A DNA stretch of 40,919 bases from Proteobacteria bacterium CG1_02_64_396 (GCA_001872725.1 MNWR01000076.1:1-40919), one strand, 5' to 3'; shown: positions 26,465-35,127, counted from the first letter of the stretch. A program made the numbers and translations. Notes: generated from the letters alone by a model not told the origin.

Positions 26465-28405
26465 GCGTTGGCTGGCAGGTTTTTGCGACCTCGCCCCACG
26501 CTGTCGCAGCACCCACCAGGCCGCCACCGCCGCCAGAATCATCGCCCCCTGCGCCCCCAGGGTTTGCAGGGAGGGGAAGATCCCGAGCACATCGACGCGG
26601 ATGAACGCGACCGGGGTCAGGTCGATCCAGCCCGCCTCTTGCAGGCTCTTGATCCCCTGACCCGACAGGATGATCGCCAGCGCGTAGAGCAGCCCCGAAC
26701 TGATCTGGAAAAAGCTGCGGATTGGAATGCGCAGCCCCAGCCGCGACATCCCCCACACCAGCCCCACCAAAATTGCCACCCCGAGAGCGATGCCGCTTAG
26801 GATTGACTGGTGCAGCGCCTCCTCACCTTGCACCCAAAGCGCCTGGAAGAAGAGCACCGTCTCTAGGATTTCGCGGTAGACCGCGATGAAGGCGATGAAG
26901 GTCATCGTCCACAAGGAACCCTGCGACAGAGCCGAGTCGATCTTGCCTTGCAGGTATTTCTGCCAGCGGGCGACCTCGGTTTTGGTAATCAACCAGTAGC
27001 TCACATAAAAGAGAATCGCCATTGCCAGCAGAGCGGCGACCCCCTCGATCACCTCGCGCTGGGCGCCGCTGACCGCCACCGCCTCGCGGGTCAGCCACCA
27101 GGTCAGCCCCCCCAGCAGCAGCGCCAACACCCAGCCACCGTGCAACCAAGGCAGCGCCCGGCGTTGCCCCGAGCGGACCAGCAGGGTCGCCAGCGCCCCC
27201 ACCACCAGCACCGCCTCCAGCCCCTCACGCAGCAAGATGAACAGCGCACTGAGCAGCCCGGCGGTGGGCGAGATCGTCTCTTGCCCCAGGGCGCGGTCGG
27301 CGGCCTCTAAATCCTCTTTAAGCTGCGCCGCCATGGGCTGCAATTGCGCCACCGTAGCGCCCCCATCCAGGGCGGCCCTGAAACCGAGCATCCCGGTTTC
27401 GATGCGAATGCGCAGGTCGTGGTTGATGACATCCAAGGGGGGCTCTACGTGCTCGAAACCGTCCAGGTAGGCCGAGACCGCCAAGGCCAAGGCTTGGGAA
27501 CGATCCCCCCGCTTCAACGCCTCTAGGGAGCGGTCGAGCAGCAGGCGGGCCCGCAGCAGCGGCAAGGTTCCCTGCTCGATCTGCTCGGGATGCTGGCGCA
27601 GGTAGGCCAGCACCAAACGTTGGGGGGGCTCCCGAACCCATTCCGACTCGGAACGGGTGGTCAGTGCCTCAAGGGAGTCGACCCAATCGGCCCACTTGCG
27701 CCGCTGCCCCTCCAGCAGAATCCGCCCCTCTTCGATTTGCTGCGTGCTGTAGGGGAGCGAGCCGACGTAGAAGGCCAGATTCCAGCGCTCATCGGGCTGC
27801 AAGGAATCGGCAAAGCCGCGCATGGCGGTGCCGTCGACCCCCAAGGTAATGGTGTTGTAGAGGGCGAAAGGACTTAAGACCGCCATGCGGGTCGCGTTGG
27901 TGAAGTTGGCCGGTTTGGGATCGAGCCCCTCACCGTCGGGGCCGTCGCCCATTCCGCTGGGGCCGTGGCAACCGGCGCAGCGCTGCACAAAGAGCTGCTG
28001 CCCTTTATTGAGATCGGGGATTTGCTCAGGGGCGGCACTTACCTTGAAGCGGGCCCGCACCGCTTGGCTTAGAGCCTGGGTTTGGGCGGAGATCACCGGG
28101 GGGTCGGCCCGCTGGGCGATGGACTGTTGAAGCACCGCGAGCGCCTGGGCAATCGGCTCGCCGGGCTGTAGCCCCGCTTTGGCGAGCAACCCGTCCAACC
28201 GGGTGGCAAACTCCCGCTGCTCGGCATACTCCGAGGGACTTTTGATCTGGCCGTTTTCGACCGCGCCGGGGTAATCGGCGGCGAGATACTCCAGAATATG
28301 GATCGCACGGCGCGGACCGTCGGCCTGGGTGGAGGGGGTCGCCTGGGCAGCCCAGGGGATCGAAACCAGCAACAACACCGCCCAAAGCGGGCGAAATAGG
28401 GACAT
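26462..28405 (-). CDS. FTR1-family iron permease fused to a cytochrome c domain
   Basis: 647 aa. Signal peptide (~1-22, ending AQA), a helical periplasmic region, a c-type cytochrome domain with CAGCH haem site near residue 150 (GQQLFVQRCAGCHG), a helical linker, then a seven-TM FTR1/EfeU permease. The permease motifs REGLE (LLREGLEAVLVVG) and REILE (AVYREILETVLFF) are the two iron-handling Glu pairs. It probably imports iron, with the haem domain handling the redox step (inference). The ATG at 28405 has GGAG upstream. A Fur-like box lies about 45-65 bp upstream, so iron repression is likely. The stop codon is on a repeat border. Confidence 0.9.
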   Translation of the reverse strand: MSLFRPLWAVLLLVSIPWAAQATPSTQADGPRRAIHILEYLAADYPGAVENGQIKSPSEYAEQREFATRLDGLLAKAGLQPGEPIAQALAVLQQSIAQRADPPVISAQTQALSQAVRARFKVSAAPEQIPDLNKGQQLFVQRCAGCHGPSGMGDGPDGEGLDPKPANFTNATRMAVLSPFALYNTITLGVDGTAMRGFADSLQPDERWNLAFYVGSLPYSTQQIEEGRILLEGQRRKWADWVDSLEALTTRSESEWVREPPQRLVLAYLRQHPEQIEQGTLPLLRARLLLDRSLEALKRGDRSQALALAVSAYLDGFEHVEPPLDVINHDLRIRIETGMLGFRAALDGGATVAQLQPMAAQLKEDLEAADRALGQETISPTAGLLSALFILLREGLEAVLVVGALATLLVRSGQRRALPWLHGGWVLALLLGGLTWWLTREAVAVSGAQREVIEGVAALLAMAILFYVSYWLITKTEVARWQKYLQGKIDSALSQGSLWTMTFIAFIAVYREILETVLFFQALWVQGEEALHQSILSGIALGVAILVGLVWGMSRLGLRIPIRSFFQISSGLLYALAIILSGQGIKSLQEAGWIDLTPVAFIRVDVLGIFPSLQTLGAQGAMILAAVAAWWVLRQRGARSQKPASQR

Positions 28406-28449
28406 TGTGCACTCCGTCGAGCCGGACCCAGCGTTTGGTCCGGGTACAT

Positions 28450-28469
28450 TGAGATTCATTATCATAATG
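28450..28469 (-). promoter_or_regulatory. Putative Fur box upstream of ftr1
   Basis: The minus strand reads GCATTATGATAATGAATCTC. It contains a perfect TGATAAT half-site and a second half matching 5 of 7 positions in the 7-1-7 Fur model. The AT-rich stretch stands out in GC-rich surroundings and sits in the divergent ftr1/yqaA promoter region. Confidence 0.65.
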
Positions 28470-28543
28470 CAACCACGAGGGCATGGGACTGTAAAGCACG
28501 GCGTCGGTTCACCCCCTATAAAGTCTCTTATTGGAGTTCCGCT

Positions 28544-28969
28544 ATGAACACCATGGACGGCCCCCTCTGGGGTCTGTTTGCCAGTGCGCTGATCTCCTCA
28601 ACCTTGCTACCGGGGGGCTCCGAAGCGCTGCTCGCCTACCTTGCCCACACCGGAGAACACCCGTTGCCCTGGCTGGTGGCGGTGGCAACCGTGGGCAATA
28701 CCCTGGGGGCTACCATCACCTTCGGTATGGGGTGGTGGATCGCCCGGCGTTGGCCGGTCGAGGCATGGAACGAGCCCAAACGGGCGGCGGCGCTGGAGCG
28801 GGTGCGGCGCTGGGGGGCGCCGGTGTTGGTGCTGTCGTGGCTGCCGGTGGTGGGCGATCCGCTGTGTTTGGCGGCGGGGTGGCTGCGGCTGCATCCACTG
28901 TCGGCCTTGATTTGGATCGCGGCGGGCAAAACGGCGCGGTATGCGGTGGTGGCCTATGCGGCGGGATGA
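28544..28969 (+). CDS. yqaA: YqaA-family (DedA/VTT-related) membrane protein
   Basis: 141 aa, the same size as E. coli YqaA. Signature elements match: FASALISSTLLPGGSEALL near the N-terminus, VGNTLGATITFGMG, VLSWLPVVGDPLCLAAGWLRL and AAGKTARYAVVAYA. Four or so TM segments in the inner membrane. The wider VTT family is linked to lipid scrambling and proton-dependent transport; the role of YqaA itself is not established. The ATG at 28544 has TTGGAG upstream. It is divergent from ftr1 and convergent with tesA. Confidence 0.88.
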   Translation: MNTMDGPLWGLFASALISSTLLPGGSEALLAYLAHTGEHPLPWLVAVATVGNTLGATITFGMGWWIARRWPVEAWNEPKRAAALERVRRWGAPVLVLSWLPVVGDPLCLAAGWLRLHPLSALIWIAAGKTARYAVVAYAAG

Positions 28970-28985
28970 GGGAGCGTTCCACGGA

Positions 28986-29013
28986 GGTGGATGCGCTACG
29001 CTTATCCACCCTA
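28986..29013. repeat. Palindromic repeat (family D) at the tesA stop
   Basis: GGTGGATGCGC and GCTTATCCACC form a palindrome followed by CTA. This repeat is common in proteobacterial intergenic regions. The CTA (29011-29013) is the TAG stop of tesA. A second copy lies at 33438-33465. Confidence 0.75.
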
Positions 29014-29637
29014 CGGGGCCTTAAACGCCCTCACCAACGCCCGATAGACGGTCTCAACCACCACCTCTTGCCCCCGCGCATTGGGGTGCATGCCATCGGG
29101 CAGGGTTAAGGCGGGATCCCCCGCCGCCCCCTCCAGCAAAAAAGGGATTGAAGGCAGGTGGTAGGCTTGGGCCAGCTTGGGGTAGAGCCCTTCAAAGGCT
29201 TCGGTGTAGCGCCGTCCTAAGTTGGGGGGGATCTTTTGTCCGGCCAGCAGAATCTCGGCCCCCGAGGCTTGAATCGCCTCGATCAGCGCCCGCAGCCGCG
29301 CTTCGATTTGGGCAGGCGGCATACCACGCAGCCCATCGTTGGCCCCCAGGGCGAGGATGACGAGCACCGGATGGTGGGTTTCGAGCAGCTCGGGCAACCG
29401 GGTCAGCCCCCCGGCGGTGGTATCGCCCGATACCCCGGCGTTCACCACCCGCCACGGCAGCCCCTCGCTGCTCAAACGGGCGTCGAGCAGGGTGCTCCAG
29501 CGCTGCTCGACCGACAGTTCATACCCCGCCGTCAGGCTGTCGCCCAACACCAGGATGGTTCCGATCGGGAGCGGCGCCGGGGCGGCGTGGGCGCTCCAAC
29601 CCAAAGAGATGGCAACGAGAAAGGTTAAAAAACGCAT
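29011..29637 (-). CDS. tesA: Multifunctional acyl-CoA thioesterase/lysophospholipase TesA
   Basis: 208 aa. Periplasmic SGNH hydrolase with signal peptide MRFLTFLVAISLGWSAHA. Block I VLGDSLTAGYEL (catalytic Ser), block II Gly in NAGVSGDTTAGGLTRLP, block III GANDGLRG and block V DGMHPN (Asp-His) are all present. It hydrolyses acyl esters and thioesters. The start ATG (29637-29635) overlaps the ATG of the divergent ybbA in a shared CATG. Ribosome-binding sites are weak for both. tesA beside ybbA is conserved with E. coli. Confidence 0.93.
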   Translation of the reverse strand: MRFLTFLVAISLGWSAHAAPAPLPIGTILVLGDSLTAGYELSVEQRWSTLLDARLSSEGLPWRVVNAGVSGDTTAGGLTRLPELLETHHPVLVILALGANDGLRGMPPAQIEARLRALIEAIQASGAEILLAGQKIPPNLGRRYTEAFEGLYPKLAQAYHLPSIPFLLEGAAGDPALTLPDGMHPNARGQEVVVETVYRALVRAFKAP

Positions 29638-30307
29638 GGTCAAAGCCCGGAATTTAAGCAAAACGGTGCGCAGTGAGGGGGGCGACCTGACGATCCTGCA
29701 CCCCTTGGACATAACGGTCGAGCGGGGGCGGACGGTGGCAGTGGTGGGTCCGTCGGGCAGCGGCAAATCGACCCTGCTGGCGCTGCTGGCCGGACTCGAC
29801 ACCCCGAGCAGCGGGGAGGTGTGGCTTGACGGGCAACCGCTGTTCGAGCACGACGAAGAGGGTCGGGCGGCGCTGCGCCGCAGTCATGTCGGCTTCGTGT
29901 TTCAAAATTTTCAGCTTATTCCCAGCCTGACCGCCCTCGAAAACGTGGTGCTGCCGTTGGAGTTGATCGGCAGCCCCAACCCCCAGGAGCGGGCAAAAAT
30001 CCTGCTCGATCAGGTGGGGCTGGCCCACAGAACCCACCACTTCCCGGACCGACTCTCAGGGGGGGAGCAACAACGGGTTGCCATCGCCCGCGCCTTCGCC
30101 CACCAGCCCTCGATCCTCTTTGCCGACGAACCGACCGGCAACCTCGACACCGAAAGCGGACGGCGGATCGTCGAGCTGATGTGGCAACTCAATCGGGAGC
30201 ACGGCACCACCCTGGTGCTGGTCACCCACGACCCCGCCCTGGCCGACAGGGCCGACCAGGTACTGCGACTGGAAGAGGGGCGGTGGGTTGGGCCGACGGC
30301 GGGTTGA
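29636..30307 (+). CDS. ybbA: YbbA-type ABC transporter ATPase
   Basis: 223 aa. Walker A VGPSGSGKSTLLALLAGLD (~38), Q-loop GFVFQNFQLIPSLTALENV, signature LSGGEQQRVAIARAF, Walker B ILFADEPTGNLD and H-loop VLVTHDPAL are complete, and the sequence tracks E. coli YbbA (GFVFQSFMLIP, NREHGTTL). It powers an FtsX-type permease. The expected permease is not downstream: a convergent flavoprotein gene follows after 21 bp. The likely partner is the YbbP-type gene at 331-2811. The ATG at 29636 is used; an in-frame ATG at 29609 would lie inside tesA. Confidence 0.92.
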   Translation: MVKARNLSKTVRSEGGDLTILHPLDITVERGRTVAVVGPSGSGKSTLLALLAGLDTPSSGEVWLDGQPLFEHDEEGRAALRRSHVGFVFQNFQLIPSLTALENVVLPLELIGSPNPQERAKILLDQVGLAHRTHHFPDRLSGGEQQRVAIARAFAHQPSILFADEPTGNLDTESGRRIVELMWQLNREHGTTLVLVTHDPALADRADQVLRLEEGRWVGPTAG

Positions 30308-30328
30308 CGTCGGACTCGTCCGCCCTCT

Positions 30329-31675
30329 TCAGCCCCCGATCTTCTGCGCCACCTTATGCGCCGCGATCAGCAGCGGATCCCACACCGGCGATTGAGGAGG
30401 GCAGTAAGCCAGGTCGGTGTCACCCAGGTCGGTCACCGTTCCCCCCACCCCGAGCAGCGCCGCCACCGTATCGATCCGCCCCTTGACCCCCTCGTCGCCG
30501 TAGATCTCGGCCCCGAGCAGACGACCGGAGCGGTCGGCGATCAAGGTGACCGAGGTTCGTCCAGGGTGGGGCATGCCGTGGGCCTGGGTCGCCCCCAGCA
30601 CCGTGGCAGCGACCGGATCGAATCCCGCCTCTTGGGCCTGAGCCACCGAAAGCCCCGTGGTGGCGAAGACCTGCCCGCAGGTTTCGAAAATCGCGGTGCC
30701 GACAATCCCGGCAAACCCCGCCTCCTGCCCCGCCATCGCCTCGCCCGCTGTTTTGCCCTGTTTGTTGGCGGTCGAACCCAGGGGGATCCAGGCAGGCTGG
30801 CCGGTGATACGGTGGGGAGCGGTGGCGCAGTCGCCGGCGGCAAAGATGTGGGCGTCGCTGGTGCGACAGGCGTGGTCGGTGATGATCGCCCCCGCCGGAC
30901 CCAGGGTCAGCCCCGCATCGGCCGCCAGCTCGCTGTTGGGGCGCACCCCAATGGCCAAGAGCACCCGGTCGGCAAGCAGCCGCTCCCCCCCCGAGAGCAC
31001 CACCGCCTCGACTTTGCCCTCCCCTTCGATGGCGGCGACCGAAACGTCGCAGCGCACCTTGATCCCCCGCCCCTCCAACGCCCGCAGCGCCGCTGTCGAG
31101 GCGGCCTCGGACCAACGGGCGATCAAACGGGGCGCCTGTTCGACCACGGTGACGCTCAGCCCCCGAGCTTGCAACGCCTGCGCCATCTCCAACCCGATGT
31201 AGCCGCCGCCGACGATGACCACCCGTTGCGCTTCGCGAATTTGGGCGGACCACCAGCGACCGTCCTCCAGCGCTTTGAGGGGACGGACCCCCGGTAGGTC
31301 GATGCCGGGCAAAGGGGGGATCACCGGACGGGCGCCGGTAGCGATCAGCAGTTGGTCGTAGGGGAATGCTGCTTCGCCGTTGGGGGTTTGGGCGGTAACC
31401 ACCTGAACCAGACGGTCGATCTTGAGGGCGCGGGTGTGCAGCCGCACATCGATGTGGCGCTCCTGCCGGAATTGCTCGGCGGTAACCACAATTTGCGATT
31501 CCATGTCGCCACGGTTTTCTAAAACGTAGGGCATGCCGCAGGCGCCATAGGAGACATCCCCCCCCGCTTCCAACACCGTCACCTCAACCTCGGGGCGCAG
31601 CCGCTTGAGCTGGCTGGCCGCCGACATTCCGGCGGCTACCCCACCGATCACCACCACCCGGCTGTTCTGAGACAT
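30329..31675 (-). CDS. CoA-disulfide reductase / NADH oxidase-like flavoprotein
   Basis: 448 aa, standard for the family. FAD motif VVVIGGVAAGMSAASQLKRL, then the single redox Cys in SYGACGMPYVL (~43), the hallmark of CoADR/NOX/NPSR enzymes. NADH fold VVIVGGGYIGLEMAQAL, FAD-contacting AAGDCATA, and a C-terminal dimerisation domain. It could reduce CoA disulfide or persulfide, or oxygen; the sequence does not decide. No rhodanese domain is fused. The ATG at 31675 has GAGAGGAAAC upstream. It is convergent with ybbA. Confidence 0.85.
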   Translation of the reverse strand: MSQNSRVVVIGGVAAGMSAASQLKRLRPEVEVTVLEAGGDVSYGACGMPYVLENRGDMESQIVVTAEQFRQERHIDVRLHTRALKIDRLVQVVTAQTPNGEAAFPYDQLLIATGARPVIPPLPGIDLPGVRPLKALEDGRWWSAQIREAQRVVIVGGGYIGLEMAQALQARGLSVTVVEQAPRLIARWSEAASTAALRALEGRGIKVRCDVSVAAIEGEGKVEAVVLSGGERLLADRVLLAIGVRPNSELAADAGLTLGPAGAIITDHACRTSDAHIFAAGDCATAPHRITGQPAWIPLGSTANKQGKTAGEAMAGQEAGFAGIVGTAIFETCGQVFATTGLSVAQAQEAGFDPVAATVLGATQAHGMPHPGRTSVTLIADRSGRLLGAEIYGDEGVKGRIDTVAALLGVGGTVTDLGDTDLAYCPPQSPVWDPLLIAAHKVAQKIGG

Positions 31676-31704
31676 GTTGTTTCCTCTCCGGCCCGAGTCC
31701 GACG

Positions 31705-31735
31705 GCTCACCCTTCGACAAGCTCAGGGGGAACGG
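31705..31735. repeat. Single family C repeat upstream of the CoADR-like gene
   Basis: CTCACCCTTCGACAAGCTCA followed by GGGGGAACGG, the same type as the inverted pair in the hisA-hisF gap. It lies in the 101-bp gap between two minus-strand genes. Confidence 0.65.
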
Positions 31736-31776
31736 GGTTGGTTTTATTGGGGGGATAAAGCCGCTGATCCCGCGCC

Positions 31777-32649
31777 TCATCCCCCCTTCGATTTACCCCA
31801 CACCTTGCTCCACAACGCCTGCGCCCCCTCCACCACCATCGCCCAGAGCTCCAGCACGTAGCTGAAGAGCAGCGCCCGCGCCCGCTGCAAGAAGTCTTGA
31901 TAGGCCTCCCCTTCGCGGAACATCAAGGTGTAGAAGTGGTGCAGAAACTCAAGATCGTGGGGAGCGCGGCCATCGGCGATGCCGTCCTCCAGGTCGATCA
32001 TGTCGACCACCGCCAGATAGGCGGTGCGCCGGTCGGGGCTCCCCCCCAGGATCTTCTGGATTCGCGCCAGCATCGGGTCGGAGGTCTGGGCCAGGGAGCC
32101 GCTCTCCATCGAGTGGATCAACCGCCCAATGGCCTTCTTGGCCCGGTGGTTCAGGGCGACCCGGCGCAGCAGCATCCAGATCAAAATCAGGGGACCGATG
32201 GTGAAGGTCACCACCCAGGGGACGACGATCACCATCAGCAGCATAAAGAAGAGGGTCGCGGCGACCGCCCGCCACAGCAGGTAGCGGGTGGCGTTGCGGT
32301 GGTTGGTGAGCACTTCGCGCAGCGCCGCCTCGGCCCAGGCCTCCCCCATGGCGCCGGGGACCCGCAGCGACAGGCTGCGCCCCGGTTCGACGTGGGCCAG
32401 AACCCCCTCTAGGTGGGCGGCGGCGGGGCCGATTTCGAGGTTGCGGAAGTCCTGCCAGAGGCGGCGGTCGACCTTGGTGTATCCCGCTTCGATGTCGGGG
32501 ATTTGCTGGTCTTCGCGCTTGGCCAACGACCAGGACAACCCCGGCTCCAAGGGGTGGAGCGGCAGCAGATAGAGTTCGACCCGCTCCTCCCCAATACCGG
32601 GGTTGGGGGCGGACGAATTGGACTCCGGCGGGGCGACGGGTTGGGTCAT
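31777..32649 (-). CDS. Conserved two-TM membrane protein of unknown function
   Basis: 290 aa. A disordered Pro/Ser-rich N-terminus and a beta-like segment (RVELYLLPLHPLEPG), then two tightly spaced TM helices (~138-175: VAATLFFMLLMVIVVPWVVTF and IGPLILIWMLLRRVAL), then a long cytosolic helical tail. LYLLPL and the TM layout faintly recall the mitochondrial K+-H+ exchange-related (Mit_KHE1) family; I hold this loosely. It is 9 bp downstream of the gene at 32659-33399 and probably in its operon. Confidence 0.65.
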   Translation of the reverse strand: MTQPVAPPESNSSAPNPGIGEERVELYLLPLHPLEPGLSWSLAKREDQQIPDIEAGYTKVDRRLWQDFRNLEIGPAAAHLEGVLAHVEPGRSLSLRVPGAMGEAWAEAALREVLTNHRNATRYLLWRAVAATLFFMLLMVIVVPWVVTFTIGPLILIWMLLRRVALNHRAKKAIGRLIHSMESGSLAQTSDPMLARIQKILGGSPDRRTAYLAVVDMIDLEDGIADGRAPHDLEFLHHFYTLMFREGEAYQDFLQRARALLFSYVLELWAMVVEGAQALWSKVWGKSKGG

Positions 32650-32658
32650 GACGGCTCT

Positions 32659-33399
32659 TTATTCGGCGGAATCGCTGGCGGCGGGATCGATCAACGGGCG
32701 GATGGCTGGGGGCCAATCATCACCGGGTGGGGGGAAGGGCTCAAGGTGCGTGTCGCCCCCCCCCTGCCAAACCCGCACCCCCCCCTGGCGCAGCAGAGGG
32801 ACGATTCGGTCGCGCCACTGAGAGGGCCAGTCGCGTCCAGCGAGGACGACATCCTCGAAACCAAGCTCGGTGATCGCCTCGGGGTCGGACTCGTCGAAGG
32901 GGCCGCCAAAGGAGCCATCCTCCCGCAGCACCATCGCCTGACCATGACGGTCGCAGCGCAGCACCAGTTTCAGCTCGCCTGCCTCCCCCAGCTCCATCTG
33001 CGCCGCATGGCGCAGCCCCCCTAGGTAGGATTCGAGCCGCCGCTCCAACCAAACGATGGCCTGGGGCAGATCGCGTAGCGGCAGATCGGGCCAAACCTTG
33101 CGGCGGACTGCGTTCAAGGGACCGGCGTGGGGGTCAACGGTGTGGCCGAACAGCAGCACCAGGTCGGCCTCGGCGGGGGCTTGGACAGCAGGGGGGAGTC
33201 GGGCGGGGCAGGGCCAGCCGCGCAGCTTCGTCAAGGTGTGCAGCGCCGCCGAGACCGGCTGGGGGCGCAGCCCCTGAGCACCGATGGCGACCGCCCGGCA
33301 CCACGCCCCACCCCGGCTGGCCAGGTAGGGGGGTGCCCAGGCGGCCAACCCCCAAGGGTCGTCGCTGCACACAATGAGGCGGGCGGTCCGTTTAAGCAT
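32659..33399 (-). CDS. Hypothetical protein with a degenerate low-molecular-weight-phosphatase-like fold
   Basis: 246 aa, soluble. Residues ~1-135 follow the order of LMW protein tyrosine phosphatase/arsenate reductase domains: an opening strand RLIVCSDDP, then AAW-PPYLASRGG, IGAQGLRPQPVSAALHTL, ADLVLLFG and VWPDLPLRDLPQAI. The P-loop CX5RS is not conserved (CSDDPWGLA), so catalysis as a phosphatase is unlikely. Residues ~140-246 form a second, unrecognised domain. The fold call is by eye and tentative. The start is ATG 33399; upstream in-frame sequence crosses a palindromic repeat and was rejected. Confidence 0.55.
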   Translation of the reverse strand: MLKRTARLIVCSDDPWGLAAWAPPYLASRGGAWCRAVAIGAQGLRPQPVSAALHTLTKLRGWPCPARLPPAVQAPAEADLVLLFGHTVDPHAGPLNAVRRKVWPDLPLRDLPQAIVWLERRLESYLGGLRHAAQMELGEAGELKLVLRCDRHGQAMVLREDGSFGGPFDESDPEAITELGFEDVVLAGRDWPSQWRDRIVPLLRQGGVRVWQGGGDTHLEPFPPPGDDWPPAIRPLIDPAASDSAE

Positions 33400-33437
33400 G
33401 GCGGTTGTGGGCCGGTGTGGGTCGGTGTTTGGGGAAA

Positions 33438-33465
33438 GGTGGATGCGCTGCGTTATCCACCCTAC
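33438..33465. repeat. Family D palindrome
   Basis: GGTGGATGCGC and CGTTATCCACCCTAC, matching the copy at the tesA stop. Here it lies upstream of a minus-strand start codon, not at a stop. Confidence 0.7.
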
Positions 33466-33492
33466 TCGGGAAGTGTGTGGTTCCAAAGCTTT

Positions 33493-33599
33493 GGGGAAAA
33501 CGCTGATTCATAGGCAGGAGGCCTTGAATCAGCGGCGCCAGGCAAAAACCAAAAGCGGCAGGCTTCGGCGACGGGGTCGCCTCCTACGACAGCGCGCCT
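33493..33599. repeat. Family A repeat, left two-thirds
   Basis: It contains the left TIR AAAACGCTGATTCATAGG paired with CCTTGAATCAGCG, the linker GGCAAAAACCAAAAGC and the central GGCTTCGGCGACGGGGTCGC plus CTCCTACGACAGCG block. The right hairpin is missing. The gap 33400-33684 holds no gene. Confidence 0.7.
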
Positions 33600-33684
33600 C
33601 TTCCCCCATTGATTCGGCGTCCGAACAGCCCCCTTGCGTCGGGTGGACTGGCGAAAGCCGCATTCATCGCCTTGTTCGTGGAGC

Positions 33685-34926
33685 TCACCCCACTGACAAA
33701 AACAGCCCCATCCCCCCAAGCATCCCTAGCGAAGCCAGGGTAATCCACACTCGGAAGGGGCCGCGACCGATGGTGATGGCCATCCCGGCTTTCACGACGG
33801 TATTGGCCATCACCGCCACCACGATCAACTCCGCAGCCCGGTTCGGGTCGAGGGTTCCGGCCACCGCCATCCGGGCCAGGGCCAGGTTGATCGGGTCGAC
33901 GTCGGTCAGCCCCGAGACGGCGGCCAGCAACAGCAACCCCTCCTCCCCGTAATGGGCCTTCAGAAAGGCGGCGGCCAGGGTGACGGCGGCGAAGAGGAGT
34001 CCGAACTTGAGCCCTTCGATCATCGAAAAGGGGTTGGTTGGGGACTGCGCCCCATCGTCCTCCACCTCTTCCCGATTTCCCCAATGCAGCCCGAACCAAA
34101 CCAGGGCCGCAGCGAAGAGGGCCAGCACCACCATCAACTGCACCAGAACGGTACCGACGGCGGGGGCGATGAGGTAGGCGACCGCCGCCACCCGCACCGC
34201 CATCACCGCCCAGGCCCCCAAAATGCCGAGCAGCGCCTGGGTCGGGTAGCGCTCCGACAGGCGCGACAGCGACAGGGTCACGGCGGTGGAGGAGATCAAA
34301 CCCCCGACGATCCCGGTCGCGCCGATCCCCTTGCCGGGGCCGAGCACCCGCACCGCCACGAAGCCGACCAGCCCGATGGCGGCGATCAGCACCACCATCC
34401 AGGTGATTTCAAAGGGGTTGAGGGCAGCGTAGGGGCCGAAGCCCTGGTCGGGTAGGGCGGGCAGAAGAATCAGAGCCAGCGCCCCGAATTGCAGAACCGC
34501 GTTGATTTCGGCGGGGGTCAAGGCGCGGGTCAGACGGGTTAATGCGGTCTTGGATTCGAGCAAAATCAAGACAATTACCGCGATCCCCGCCGCCCGAATG
34601 TAGAGCTCCGATCCGGCCAACATCCCCAAAAAGAAGGTGACCACCGCGACCATCTCGGTGGTGATCCCCAGGTCTTTGCGGTCGATGTTGGTGAGGTAAT
34701 AACTGACCAGCAGCAGCGCCCCGACGACGAGCAGCCCCGCAGCGGGGAGCCACACTGAACCAGCGCCAATGTCGGCCACCATCGCCCCGATCAGGGCGAT
34801 CAGGGGGAAGGTGCGTGCTCCCAGAATCACCTCTTGCCCCGGCTCCACCCCCCGTTGGCGCTGCATACCGATCAGCAGCCCCACCCCCACCGCCACCAAG
34901 TAACTCACCATGACCAATGGACCCAT
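33685..34926 (-). CDS. MgtC/SapB-like membrane protein with DUF4010 domain
   Basis: 413 aa with ~12 TM segments. The N-terminal MgtC/SapB-type domain (VGVGLLIGMQRQR, GARTFPLIALIGA, GITTEMVAVVTFFLGML) is followed by the DUF4010 half (GATGIVGGLISSTAVTLSLS, AAVSGLTDVDPINLALARM). Close relatives are common in proteobacteria and lack an assigned substrate; MgtC itself affects Mg2+ adaptation through the F-ATPase. The ATG at 34926 has AGGAGG seven bases upstream; the GTG one codon earlier is less well spaced. Confidence 0.82.
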   Translation of the reverse strand: MGPLVMVSYLVAVGVGLLIGMQRQRGVEPGQEVILGARTFPLIALIGAMVADIGAGSVWLPAAGLLVVGALLLVSYYLTNIDRKDLGITTEMVAVVTFFLGMLAGSELYIRAAGIAVIVLILLESKTALTRLTRALTPAEINAVLQFGALALILLPALPDQGFGPYAALNPFEITWMVVLIAAIGLVGFVAVRVLGPGKGIGATGIVGGLISSTAVTLSLSRLSERYPTQALLGILGAWAVMAVRVAAVAYLIAPAVGTVLVQLMVVLALFAAALVWFGLHWGNREEVEDDGAQSPTNPFSMIEGLKFGLLFAAVTLAAAFLKAHYGEEGLLLLAAVSGLTDVDPINLALARMAVAGTLDPNRAAELIVVAVMANTVVKAGMAITIGRGPFRVWITLASLGMLGGMGLFLSVG

Positions 34927-34989
34927 CACCTTGCCTCCTATTGAGAACGTTCGGATGCATCCAAGCGGGGTCGGAAAGCTCGATCACGT

Positions 34990-35080
34990 TAGGGAAACGC
35001 TGATTCAAGGCCTCCTGCCTTGAATCAGCGCGCCTGGCAAAAACCAAAAGCAGAGCTTCGGCCACGGGGTCGCCTCCTGC
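34990..35080. repeat. Family A repeat, left part
   Basis: TA then GGGAAACGCTGATTCAAGG / CCTTGAATCAGCG (a 14-bp-arm hairpin around CCTCCTG), then GGCAAAAACCAAAAGCAGAG and GCTTCGGCCACGGGG. The copy stops at TCCTGCG. Confidence 0.75.
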
Positions 35081-35127
35081 GCGCAATGGCTCCTGCGTCG
35101 GTCCAGGCCTTGAAGCCCCCATCCCGG

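Noticed and set aside
31709-31735. Operator for the CoADR-like gene
   Set aside because: The sequence matches the generic CTTCGACAAGCTCAGGG repeat type also seen in the hisA-hisF gap, so a specific regulatory role is not supported.
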